Of a stretch of DNA of 64,000 nucleotides, positions 34,614-44,510 are shown one piece after another. The stretch comes from Pseudopyrenochaeta lycopersici (Eukaryota; Ascomycota; Dothideomycetes; Pleosporales; Pseudopyrenochaetaceae), in assembly GCA_003313425.1 (NCBI GenBank), contig NHZP01000069.1, positions 124,001 through 188,000 of the forward strand. The letters run 5' to 3'. The translations under genes and the position numbers were made by a program. The stretch's first letter is position 1. Every line of letters starts with the position of its first letter. The notes beneath the pieces were generated by a model. The model searched no databases. It saw only the letters and a list, made by a program, of their open reading frames with translations, and was not told the origin of the DNA.

Positions 34614-36655
34614 GTGCTAGTGGGAAATAGACTGCGAGAGGGTTCAGGACTGAAAGACCTTACCATCCAGCTCATTGTGGCGTTGCAGGCTCTGCCAGTT
34701 GCTCGATCACTTCCATCCGTCGCTGGTCGCGGGACCCTTCGTAGCGATCTTTTACGACTTGAGCTCTCAACTGAGTCTGACAACTTCGACCTCGAACGTG
34801 TTATACCCCTTCTCAAAGCGACCCTCAATAATGAGCCCGACGATGTTATCTGGAGCAAAGTCTACGCTGCCATTACCGAGTCCACTCCGCCTCCCCGCCC
34901 CGCGTCATCAATCCAGCAAACACCATGGCTGCGTAGCACGGGTAGCTTCGCGAACTCGACCGAGCACCGCAAATACGTAGACGATGTGCTGAAGGAGGAG
35001 CTAGGGCACATGTATGTCGGAGTCCCTGGTTTCTTCGAAGCGTTCTTCGGAGAAGTCGCAGGCCTCGAGCCGGCAGCGCAGGCCGTGTTCGAAAGGTGCA
35101 AAGGAGGGGATAATCCGCTCTATCGGGAGGAGAGCGGCTGCCAGGGCTGGCCCGAGGGAGCAAGGGAACGCGACGTCTTGAGCTGGTTTGCGCAGCTTAC
35201 TGGCCAGCTCTTGGATTTCGCAGAAGAGCATCTGCCCGCCTCTTGGCCTCGACGGCGGCCGCTAGCACAGCCCCATCAGCCCATACAAGACTCCACGGCC
35301 GACCCGAGCGCCGGCGTCGACGCCGAGTGCCGATGGTCGCAGATCCTCGTACCAGGAGAGCTTAAGAGCAACCCTTGCAGCCGACATAACCTCCAAAGCA
35401 TGGCTCGACCTGGGACGATATGCGAGGGAGGTGCTCGCTGCCCAGGATAGCCGCCGCTTCGTCCTCGGCTTTACACTGTGTGGATCGCGCATGCGGCTGT
35501 GGGAATTCGACCGGCTGGGGGGTATCGCGTCCATACCATTTAATGTTAACGAAGATGGTCTGCAGTTCGTGTCCGCCGTGCTTGGGTTCCTGTGGCTGAA
35601 CGAGGAGCAGCTTGGATTTGACCCTACCATTATCACCGACGAGGACAAGCGATACATCGAGATCGAACGGGACGACCGCACAGAGCGTCTCATCATCGAT
35701 GAGGTGATGAAGCGGGCACCTTGTGTCGCCGGCCGAGCGACGACTTGCTGGAAAGCCCACCGCGAAGGAGATGAATCGCGATCACCCCTTGTTATTAAAG
35801 ACTTGTGGTAGTTTCTGGAACGCGAGGAGGAGGGCGAGTTGCTGCGCGAAGCGACTGACAAGGAGGTGGTTAATGTTGCGAGATACTATCACTATGAAAC
35901 GGTCCGCGTGGGCGGCCAAGATGACGATATCCGCGGGAATGTGCGACGAGGCCTGGACATAACCAAGGCGGCAAACTACAGGCCGGAAAGCTCGATGCCG
36001 CCTCTAAGCATGGGACGCTGCATCTCGCGGAAAGGCCAAAGCAGCAGCGCCTCCGCCGGGAGGAAGCGGTCCTCGAGCTGCACAGACGCGCTGTTGCCGC
36101 CCAGCAAGCGAACCTGTTCGAGCTCTCCGGTAAAAAGTGGAAGGGCCACAGCGAATTAAGAACATCGCCGCATTATCGTCTGCGACTACGGGAAGGCTAT
36201 CTACAAAGTGAGTTCCTGGACTAGCCTTCTCGCTGCGCTGGAAGGCTGTATTGAAGGATATAAGTTATTACACACTAAGGCTGGTATGTTACAACGCGAT
36301 ATCTCACCGAACAATCTTATAGTGAATGAGGAGAATAACAACCCCTCCTGGCGCGCGTTCTTGATCGACCTTAACCTTGCTATCAAGGAGCAGCGGGAAA
36401 ATCTTCAGGAGCACGGGGGAAGACTAGCAACGAGCGTTTATAGCAACTGGGGTGCTTCTAGACGACGAAATGCATTTGTTTATGCACGATCTCGAGTCAT
36501 TCTTCTGGGTGCTCTTCTGGATATGTATTCATTATGGTGGGCCGAACAAAGGAAGAGTTGTTCCACAATTTGAAAAGTGGAATTATATCGACACTGAAGA
36601 GCTGGCTAAAATAAAAAAAGGAGAAGTGGGTGACGAGAGAGATTTTCTTAATGCA
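34614..36655 (+). pseudogene. FunK1-type fungal protein kinase, multiply broken
   Basis: FunK1 kinases are a large filamentous-fungal family, partly linked to multicellular growth. The plus strand gives, in shifting frames: YVDDVLKEELGHMYVGVPGF (34960s), FVLGFTLCGSRMRLWEFDRL and LNEEQLGFDPTIITDEDKRY (35460-35660), RYYHYETVRVGGQDDDIRGN, KRSSSCTDALLPPSKRTCSS, then the kinase core GCIEGYKLLHTKAGMLQRDI and SPNNLIVNEENNNPSWRAFL, IDLNLAIKEQRE, and HLFMHDLESFFWVLFWICIH. Damage: a frameshift near 35370, a TAG at 35809 (from CAG), and a 1-nt loss near 36410. The metal-binding Asp of I-D-L-D is Asn. Gln in place of His in the catalytic loop is common in this family, as I recall. Homology stops at about 36655, where a minus-strand relic begins. 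Confidence 0.85.
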
Positions 36656-37364
36656 GATCCACGAGCAGTGGTGCCTCGCCAGTAACTTCGTCAAATACGA
36701 TATCCTCGGTGAGCATCTCAAGATGTGCACTAATACCACCCATAGCCTTCGCCTAATATTCTCCAAATATAGAATAGCTTTTAAGGTCCTCAATTTCATG
36801 TTCTAATGCAGCCATATATCTCTCCTCTATATCGGATGGCAGAGCGACAGTTGAGAGGTGGTCAGTAAACCCGGGCGTTGACTCAAACGTCTTCACAAAC
36901 CGCGCTCTATATGGCGCTTTTTCCTTTGTTCGACTAACAAGTTCCAAATAATCAACTAAACTGCCATAGCGAGAAGTACCGTTCTTCTTATATATTACAC
37001 CCTCTATTGCTTGTATATACCGCCCCAGTCTAACCTCCTCTTCATCGGTTAATGATGGGGCATCTCGTATGCGTATGGAGGGACTTGAGATATAGTTTCT
37101 AGACCCAGCAGGACGCCCAGGTCTACGACGAGAGGGTCTTGGGGATGTATCACGACCAATTGATGATGGTATGGAGGATGGCTGAGATGATGATGCAGAC
37201 GTCGGCGTCAGGGGCGACGGCGAGGTAGGAGACTCTTCTATGCCTATTAAGCTAGCTTAGGCATGCACAAGAGCCTATTTACCAGCTAGACGAGCAGCAG
37301 CAACTGCACTGAGTGCATGGTGCCCAGCTGGCAGAGTCGTGGGTGCATTGTGTGGGGCATCCAT
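36648..37364 (-). pseudogene. AT-hook protein relic with one intron and one TAG
   Basis: An ATG at 37364 starts MDAPHNAPTTLPAGHHALSA. A 39-bp intron (37282-37244, GTAAAT...TAATAG) joins it to a Ser/Pro-rich stretch and the AT-hook RRRPGRPAGSRN, followed by ISSPSIRIRDAPSLTDEEEV, LGRYIQAIEGVIYKKNGTSR and ALEHEIEDLKSY. AT-hooks bind the minor groove of AT-rich DNA. TAG at 36753-36755 stops the frame, but it stays open beyond it to TAA at 36648, consistent with CAG-to-TAG. The rest resembles accessory proteins of fungal mobile DNA, which I cannot verify. It meets the FunK1 relic tail-to-tail. The intron is at the short limit, so the first exon is less sure. Confidence 0.5.
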
Positions 37365-40300
37365 CAGACGAGGTGTCCGAAACCAATTTCCCGCAATCCA
37401 GGTTCCTCGCCCAGCGCAGAACGGAAAATCGTAATAATAACCAGGAAGATACTTTTAATGCAGTACAATTGATTGCAACCATCAGCAGCAACGACTTAGT
37501 GACTGGTTGTAGAGAAATACGCGTAAATAGTACTAATTCAATGGTAAAAACGGTGTCCCGAGAGCAAAAAATAATAAACCGGGTACCAGACGTTCCCTGA
37601 GGGGGTCCCGTCTTGGCGCGTACGCAGGGCTAACCCCGAATAGGTAACGTCGCGTGAAAACCAGACTACCCTGAGATGACACCTTGGCCTGCGACAGAAC
37701 ATCAAAGCCCATAGTAATTTACTAGCAAGTCAATGCAACCACGCTCTATTGCGGCCACAACGTTTTTGAAGCTTCTTTTTCTACTGCAATTGCCTATACT
37801 AACAGAATTTTTAGTGTTGCAGTTTTTCCCGCTGTCCAAATGTACCCGCGCGATGCCTGGCAGCCGCTTGCAGCCAACCGTTCTCCATTCCTTTGAGTGT
37901 ATCATTTCCTTTGGCATGTTTTGTTGATTGCACGCGGCAAACTCCCAAGCTATTCCAGTAATGTTCAAGTATCTGGAATGTCTCAATGAGGGTCACCGGC
38001 TAGTTGAGTAGATTACATTGATGCAGGGATGTGAAGCCAAGGGGTGACGCAATGAAGGACATAGATTGATGGATGGAACCCAGTGGCAGCGTCTTCCGAA
38101 GTTCTATCGTGGCGCCATCAGACCAGTAATACGTAGCAGGTTCCAGAGCACACTATCAAGGATCAATCCCTCGAGCCATCTAACTAGGCCGCCTCAATTT
38201 ACATGGCCCTCGCTAGCGCAGCACAAATTCATGCGAGCAGGCTACAGTGAGAGGCCTTGATTCGGGATTGGACACACAAAATAAGGGATGCGTCGATGAG
38301 GCAGACTTCGATACAATCTAGCTAGGATGATAAGAGCTCGAGACTGCGTGCTGACACGTCCTATCAACAAGTCTGCGGGGGCATCCTCGCCAGGAGTTCA
38401 TGCTGTAGCCTGTCGTATGGACTAGGGAGAGTTGAAGTCGGGTTGCGCCAATCGCGAGTCTGCCTACGAAGCTCCTCGCATGAAACCTTGCCACGCTGCT
38501 AGGCGAGAATCAGGATAGCTCGAGGCCGCTCAATGAGTCCTTTCGGCAAGTCCGCGAGGGCTTTTCCGCCCAGGCTTCATGCTGGAGGCTATAGCATAGG
38601 CGAGCTGCGTGGCGACCATTCATACGAGCAGGCTGCGAAGAAGAATCAGTTTGCAATTGGCCATGCAGGGAAAATCAGTGCATATGGCCCACAATAGAGT
38701 TCAGACTGGGTTAGGTTACGTCTCATCCAGTCAGACAGATGCGGAATACGAAGGATGTTTCTGTCGGCCACAACGTTAGTTGACGTTTGACGCAAGGTGG
38801 TCAGCGGGGACACGATAACAAGTGGCCTAGGACCGCTGATACGAAAATTCATGCAAATTGGTCAGGTTCGTGACGCAGGGAGAGCAATTGCAGCGCGGCC
38901 AAGTGATTTCTCTTGAAGCTGGGTCTCACTGGGGAGAAGTTGAAGCGTTTTTCTTGCTGATAGCAGTAAACTAAAGCATAACTGCAGCGAAATTCATGGA
39001 CTTTATAATGTTTGATGATATTGTGATGTTGACCCGGAAGAATCATTGATGAAGTGGTGAGTAAAACAGAGGTTGGTGACGATCTAGACTGTTAGCCTAT
39101 TAAGGGTAGCTTGTCGATATAGCAAGGATTACACTATAATGTAGTGAAGTCACTGGAAATCATTCCGCATGTGTGAAGGCAATTTTCTTGAGTGGGACAA
39201 CGCATATTTGAGAGCGATCCCATATGGTGCGAGAGCATGTGGGGCGGCGTAGCTAAAGATGAAGAAGAACTTTCTTCCAAGTAGTATTGGAAAGAAACAG
39301 CAGTGACCAAAATTAGGTTTACTACGTCGACCCTTTGTTGAAATGACTATAATCATGTCGATGCAGAACCAGGAGTGGTAGTCGGAGGCAGGCGGTTACG
39401 GAAATGTGTTAATTAGGACTAGCGCATTGCGCTTGCTTGGCGTTTCCCTCAGCTGCCTGCGGACTCGCATTCTGACTCCCACACTAGCAAACCCTCCATT
39501 ACAACCGCTCCCGCTTTCGCTGACCTAAACAGAGTGAGTACGAGACGCAAGTGATGTGCATAGATTCTTTACGGTATCTACGCTGGGCGAGCACATTGAG
39601 AACTCGCTGGCGGTCTGGACCATGCGGAACCGAAATTTCTTGGGATGACATTGTGCTTCTCGTTATGTTAATCGTTATGTTAATCTGCGAAGCTGAAATT
39701 CAAGTAAGCGCATCAAAATCATTATGTGAAATGATGAAACGGCTAGATTTTAAACTTCAACTCCGTGCTTGTTAAACGCACCTTTCCCCTTTGGGTTAAG
39801 CATAACGTTATGACTAGCAGGCGGATACAGTGTTGATTGATGGTTGAGGGATCATCGGGCGCTTGGGCCCGTTTTTCAGCCCCGCACCGATGATTGGAAA
39901 CGGAATTGTGGGACAAAACAAAGCCCAGTATTTTTGGCTGGGCATTCTAGAGTATACCCCTGTTAAAAATACACCTGCCTTGGATAGCAGCGCATGCGAG
40001 AGGCTGCCGTCGATCATACATTTGCAGATCAATTTCCTCTCATCTCTCATGGGTAGCTAGCTATCTCATGATCTGAGCATGGACTGGGGGGTGGGGGGTG
40101 GCTCTCGAAGGACTCTGGCGCGTTCGGGCGTCAACATTGATGTACTGACTTGAGTATGGGGTGGTCGAAGGGAGATGTACGTGGCGGTTGCGCGTTTCGA
40201 TTCTGACGAGTCGTCTCGGGATGGACAATCATCGGGTCCGTCGGGGCGCCAGCGCCTGACTTGGAACGAGCGCGGCGTTTCAACTGACCCTAGATCTTAC

Positions 40301-40899
40301 TCCCTAATCTACTGTCCTTCACAGCTTATGAGCTCAGCAGGCAATGAGGCATTGAGGGGAAGACTCACGGTGTGCTCTTTGGTTCTTCCGGTCTTGAACC
40401 TTCCTGCACTGCTTGCTGGCCTTGGCCGACCCTGTTCGCCTCGCCCCCGCCCAAGGCTGAAGAAAGGGGGGTAACAGAGTATTTCATTATCCTAAGTGAG
40501 TGTACATCCAGTTCTATGTGGTATGTAATTAGTGAAGAAATTAAACCGACCGGGCTTGGTCTTTGGAATCGAAATGTGTCATGCGCTAAACAACGTCGAT
40601 CAACATGAGCTAGACAGGGGCACGCACCATTTCGCTAGGCTGAAAGAATAGAAAATTGTTATCGAGCGGAGTTAAAATAAGCCTCAAACCGGAGATGTGT
40701 CATCACAGCTAGTTGTGAATCTGTGATGGGAACGGTGAATGGTAGTACACAAGATCATATTGATTGATTGGCGTTAACTCACGGATTTACCCCAATCGCC
40801 GGGAAATAGTATGGCCCAAAGTAAGACCTGGACTAAGATTGACGTGGGATGATAATGACATCGTTCCGCATGGAATGTAAATAGGTGGTGTATCCAACG
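37365..40899. other. Long interval without a supported gene
   Basis: No frame shows a convincing family match. A hairpin with arms ATCATCGG / CCGATGAT spans about 39851-39894. A frame at 39551-39775 has a hydrophobic run (ISWDDIVLLVMLIVML) like the second helix of fungal rhodopsin-like membrane proteins, but is too short to call. Diverged repeats occur at 38230-38640. 37560-37640 has a GC-rich segment of unknown origin. Confidence 0.45.
38366..38612 (+). repeat. Diverged direct repeat pair, about 65 bp
   Basis: 38366-38430 (AAGTCTGCGGGGGCATCC...TTCATGCTGTAGCC) and 38544-38612 (AAGTCCGCGAGGGCTTTTC...TTCATGCTGGAGGC) match with scattered differences. CATGCGAGCAGGCT (38231) and CATACGAGCAGGCT (38621) extend the similarity, hinting at two old copies of one unit of a few hundred bp. 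Confidence 0.5.
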
Positions 40900-40907
40900 T
40901 TATAAGC
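40900..40907 (+). promoter_or_regulatory. TATA-like box of the NTF2-like gene
   Basis: TTATAAGC lies 83 bp before the ATG at 40990 and is followed by a pyrimidine-rich leader (CTTCAACTTCTACTC), a common fungal core-promoter layout. Confidence 0.45.
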
Positions 40908-40989
40908 AATCATTGCCAGCTCTTTCCAGTATCCCACTGTCTTCAACTTCTACTCAACTTTACAAACAAATATAACGACTTGCTTCATC

Positions 40990-41454
40990 ATGGCCTCCAC
41001 TTCTTCCCCAACAAATCTCAGAGAACGTATCGAGACTACAGCGCGAGCCTTCTTGTCAGCATTCGAAGAGGGCGGAGCCCAGGAAAATGCCTCCCTCATC
41101 AACCGCGACGTTACAGCGGACTGCATCCGGAACATGCTTCCCGCGTCCGTGCCCCAGGCCTTTGGTCTACTGGCAGACTTTTCCTTCGACACAACGCAAT
41201 TTCAGGAGACGTTTGCGAAGGATATCAAGGTGTTGAAGTTCAAAAACAACATTATGGCGAACTTGGTCATCGATACTGAGGCCCACCGGGCCGCTTTCAC
41301 GTCGATCGCAGAAGTGCACCCTAAAAGCGGAGAGTGGTACTCCGCCGAGCAAGCTTGGGTATTGTACTTCAACAATGACGGCTCCAAAGTCAAGAAAGTG
41401 GTTGAGTTCTGCGACAAGGACGTTATCTTGAAGATGGCAAACACAGCTGCCTAG
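40990..41454 (+). CDS. NTF2/SnoaL-like small protein, 154 residues
   Basis: A single intact exon with a good start context (CATCATGGCC). The protein begins MASTSSPTNLRERIETTARA and contains FLSAFEEGGA, a helix-rich N-terminal half, and the strands VLKFKNNIMANLVIDTEAHR, AFTSIAEVHP and EQAWVLYFNNDGSKVKKVVE followed by FCDKDVI. A first helix with A-x-x-F-L-x-A-F and a final strand pair ending V-x-E-F-x-D is the cone-shaped NTF2-like fold, widespread in fungal small-molecule cyclases, isomerases and proteins of unknown role. No signal peptide. The catalytic residues cannot be named, so binding and enzymatic roles are equally possible. GC content and codon use are normal. It stands alone with large gene-free flanks. 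Confidence 0.8.
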   Translation: MASTSSPTNLRERIETTARAFLSAFEEGGAQENASLINRDVTADCIRNMLPASVPQAFGLLADFSFDTTQFQETFAKDIKVLKFKNNIMANLVIDTEAHRAAFTSIAEVHPKSGEWYSAEQAWVLYFNNDGSKVKKVVEFCDKDVILKMANTAA

Positions 41455-41918
41455 TTCTAGTCTGCAGCGTACAGAGTTCGAGGGAAATCTAGACAGGTTT
41501 TTGTTCAATATAAACCCAAGATATACGTTTTACCTCTACTGAGAGAAATTTCTGCTGCTGCTGTTGTCCTATTCTGCATCTCGTCTGTGTGGAGGAAGTC
41601 ATAAGGGCTTCTTGGAATTCGGCATTTGGGGTCCAACGATCCTCCCGTCTTCTAGTAGGATGCGGTAGTTAGTGTTCCCCTCATAGCCTAATAATATGCA
41701 TGGTCTTGTTCGTGGCTTAGTAAACCATTAGGGAGAACCCCACTACAACACCAGCACTTAGAGTCCAAAAAAAGGGAATAAAAATTCGGGACTATATACT
41801 TTCAATGCACTCTTTTCACTTCCTACAACTAGAATAGTTTAATCTTGCTTCGTTGTTGCGTTGTAGTGCATCAAAGTTGGGGTGGTTTTGGCTGCAGGAA
41901 GGGCGCTATACCACTCTG
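41455..41918. other. 3' flank of the NTF2-like gene
   Basis: No gene seen. Presumably the 3' UTR and intergenic DNA, becoming AT-richer towards 41900. Confidence 0.4.
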
Positions 41919-42007
41919 GATTTCGACGATAAACTAAGCCTAATTCAGATTTCGACGACACCCTAAGCCCAATCTAGATTTTAACGACACCACTAAGCCT
42001 GATTCTA
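41919..42007 (+). repeat. Tandem repeat, three units of 29-31 bp
   Basis: Units start at 41919, 41948 and 41977 and share GATTT(C/T)(G/A)ACGA..CTAAGCC..AATC; C/T and G/A differences dominate. Confidence 0.8.
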
Positions 42008-42296
42008 CACTAGCAGTGCGATTATACTCCCATATGAATTTGCACAAAAGTGTATTATACGCGCAATTTCTGCAGCTATTATATGTGTAGTTGAGGGTGG
42101 TAAGGTTGAACAAACATATATAAAAAAACCTAGGTTAGCAAGGCAAGATTCTGCACTTTACTGCTATCTTGGTATTTCGAACCGCATCACGGATGAAATG
42201 GGTCGAGCGGCATAAAACTGCTTAGGGGGCGCTCACAGCTGCTCACAAGGTGCTTACACTAGTCTAGCCATGCCCTATGGGGGGCTACGGCAAATT

Positions 42297-42475
42297 CTAC
42301 CTTTTTGTTAGCGGCGCGCAAATGAGACACGAAAAAGGTAGACTTTCTCAGAGGTCTCTTAGGTGTGTAACTGGCGTGGGAGAGTTGGTGAGGGCTGGGT
42401 ACACCCTTTTTTAATGCGCATAACAAAAAGGTAGAAACTCCCAGAGGTCCCTCCGCTATGAGCTGGTGTGGGAGC
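42297..42475. repeat. Inverted plus direct repeat module
   Basis: TTCTACCTTTTTGTTAGCGG (about 42295) is complementary to TAACAAAAAGGTAGAA (about 42421-42437). AAAAGGTAGA..(C)TCAGAGGTC..TGG(C/T)GTGGGAG also occurs twice in direct orientation (42335-42390 and 42427-42474). Each unit includes AGAGGTC. This looks like a degraded foldback-type element. No gene is present in 42008-42689. Confidence 0.55.
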
Positions 42476-42689
42476 GTAGATTAGAGATGGCTTAAGCCGC
42501 TGACGTTTGATGCCGGAGAGAGTTCCGGTGTCACCCAGCAACCAAAAAAGCAACGAGTGTGTGGCTTGAATCCTGTTTACAAGCTTTGTACGTTCAACTA
42601 AAACTATATATATTACTTTGTGGGTTTATGTTCCTTTCGTACCCGTCTTAGCTATACTATCATCTTTCCAAATTAACCGTTGGTTTGCA

Positions 42690-42839
42690 ATGTCAGCAAT
42701 GGGTACCAACCGACCGAAAAAGCGAGGTCGGCCGGCCAAATATGCCTTTACAGACGAAAAGAAAGCCGCAAACGCGCAAAGGAGACGAACCCAGAGAAAG
42801 AACAAGGCTACAGGAGCGCAAGAGGTGCAGTTTCAGCAA
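42690..42839 (+). pseudogene. N-terminal piece of an AT-hook protein, cut by an LTR
   Basis: An ATG at 42690 opens MSAMGTNRPKKRGRPAKYAF, an AT-hook (K-R-G-R-P) after a polar start, followed by TDEKKAANAQRRRTQRKNKA, a highly basic helix. The frame runs into the LTR at 42840 and stops inside it. The R-G-R-P-x-K-Y-A plus Arg/Asn-rich helix is common in DNA-binding proteins of fungal mobile elements. About 50 codons remain. Confidence 0.5.
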
Positions 42840-43071
42840 TGTTACTGTCAGATATAAGGAGAAGCTCAGAAGTACTGCATAGGAAAGAGCGATAAATAGT
42901 AGGACCGATAACTATTGCTAATCGACGGAACCTCCGGAAGCAGAGGAGATATAGAAGAAAGCAGGAGATAGAACAAACAAGACAGAGACAATAATCATAT
43001 TTTTGACCACCCAATCGATGATCTCGTTCAATTATAATCCCATAGCACCAGATAACGCATTTTATCTGACA
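42840..43071 (+). repeat. Solo LTR related to the Copia A/C family
   Basis: Starts TGTTACTGTCAG and ends TTTATCTGACA. It contains the family core AAAGAGCGATAAATAGTAGG and CGGAACCTCCGGAAGCAGAG (42884-42945). It is about 65 bp longer than the LTRs of Copia C. No clear target duplication. The start could also be read as TGTCAG at 42846. Confidence 0.7.
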
Positions 43072-43221
43072 ACCTTACTATCTTAAGCTAGTTCTTTTTA
43101 GTTATAATAAGGAGATAGGGCTTATAATAATAAAAATAGAAAGTAGTATAGTAAGCATATAGAATTATATAGAATACTATTATAGTTTATAGACTTTATA
43201 GTAGATTAGCGTATATAAGCA
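43072..43221. other. AT-rich spacer
   Basis: Very AT-rich with TATAGT-type repeats; no gene. Confidence 0.5.
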
Positions 43222-44178
43222 TAGGGTGGCAAATGGGTATAGGTTGGGGTTGGGTTGGGTTTGATTACATAAGACCCGTACCCAACCCAGCTCTATACCC
43301 ATTCTTACACGCTAGTAATGGGTATAGGTTGAGGTTACTGTGAATGGGTTGAGGTTAGGGCTAGGGTTATTAGCCTAGTGTTATGGGCGAAGAGGCCTAG
43401 CTAACGAGTGTGCATTTGTCCTATACTACAGAAGGAGAAAGATAGAGAAGAGGTTTGTCAGATACAAGATGGGTGCCCGGAAAAAGTATGCTGTTAGATC
43501 TATAGCACAGCAGCGAGCGTACGCGATACTGCATTGTAGCACATAGCTCGGGTGTAACCACTTGGCACACACACTACATAAAAAGGACAAAAAAAAATAG
43601 AAAAGAACTCGGACAGCATCAATACAATGAAATAAAAACCCATCAACATACCTCATCGCATTTGAGCATTCTATCTGACAAGGTTACAGGTATCCTTAGA
43701 GGATATATATATATGTTCGTACGTGTAAAGAGGAACGTGCTCCTCTAGCTACTAACTTGTACGAGCTTATAAGAAAGGGGGCAGAGGAGATTAAGGAGTT
43801 CCTTCCCCGTGCGATAGTAGCGAAGCCTCTCCTGCTCAAAGGGCGCAGCCCATTACACCTAGGGTACGTCTGGGGCTGACTAATCACGTCTTTTTTATAT
43901 TAGGTCTAAAACTAACTAATATGTATCTAAAATAGCTAGTTATGTTACTAATTATAGTAAATTATTATTATTACTAAGCAACCCTAGTGGGTACCCATAA
44001 CCAAACCTAAACCTATACGTGCATAACCTTAGCCTTAACCCAACCTAGAGTCCGTGCGACCCAACCAAAACCTATACCCTTGGTCCGTGCGACCCAACCC
44101 TAACCCCAACCCACTCATCTATAACCCTATACCCAACCTATACCCATAGCGGGTACCTGTAACCCATTTGCCACCCTA
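43222..44178. mobile_element. 957-bp element with G-rich/C-rich inverted termini, non-autonomous
   Basis: The left end TAGGGTGGCAAATGGGTA is mirrored by the right end ACCCATTTGCCACCCTA. The G-rich left arm runs about 150 bp (GGTTGGGGTTGGGTTGGG, GGTTAGGGCTAGGGTT) and the C-rich right arm about 190 bp (AACCCTAACCCCAACCC, ACCTATACCC). Element ends with AGGGTGGCAAA are typical of some hAT superfamily elements. The 8-bp flanks match only in part (ATAAGCAT and AGTCACAT), so the target duplication is uncertain. No transposase is present; the interior holds a solo LTR (43456-43680). Without that LTR it is about 730 bp. Confidence 0.65.
43456..43680 (+). repeat. Solo LTR with perfect 5-bp target duplication
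   Basis: 225 bp, TGTCAGATACAAG at the start and TTCTATCTGACA at the end, flanked by AGGTT on both sides (43451-43455, 43681-43685). It contains GGGTGTAACCACTTGGCA, shared with 44185-44347. It arose by LTR-LTR recombination of an element inserted into the 43222-44178 element. Confidence 0.88.
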
Positions 44179-44184
44179 GTCACA

Positions 44185-44347
44185 TGTCAATCTCCAAGTT
44201 GCGAGATCCTAGATGGTAGCACAAACTCTCGGGTGTAACCACTTGGCAGAGGGACACAAAAAGGCAGAAAATAGAGAACACACAATGAATCACGTTCATC
44301 ATCAAAAATTCATCAAAGATCAAGCCAAATAGTCCTTGAATCTGACA
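44185..44347 (+). repeat. LTR-like remnant related to 43456-43680
   Basis: Starts TGTCAATC, ends TCTGACA, and shares GTAGCACA, CTCGGGTGTAACCACTTG and the A-rich tract that follows with the solo LTR. No target duplication; about 60 bp shorter. Confidence 0.6.
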
Positions 44348-44510
44348 ATACTCTTTCCAGGCACGCACCTTGTACTTGACAATCTGACAATTCTATGTGT
44401 TTGTTTCTCTTTAGTTTTCTATTTTTAGGAGGTATATTATAATAGTACTTAGTAGTAATGCTAATAGTAAGTACAGTAGTTATTTGTACTAGTATTACAG
44501 TCACATGAAT

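Noticed and set aside
39551..39775. A rhodopsin-like membrane protein fragment
   Set aside because: Only one hydrophobic segment and a short R-rich lead are visible; too little to name.
43222..44178. Chromosome end or interstitial telomere
   Set aside because: The G-rich and C-rich runs are irregular, face inwards as inverted arms and lie between ordinary transposons, so they fit element termini better than telomere DNA.
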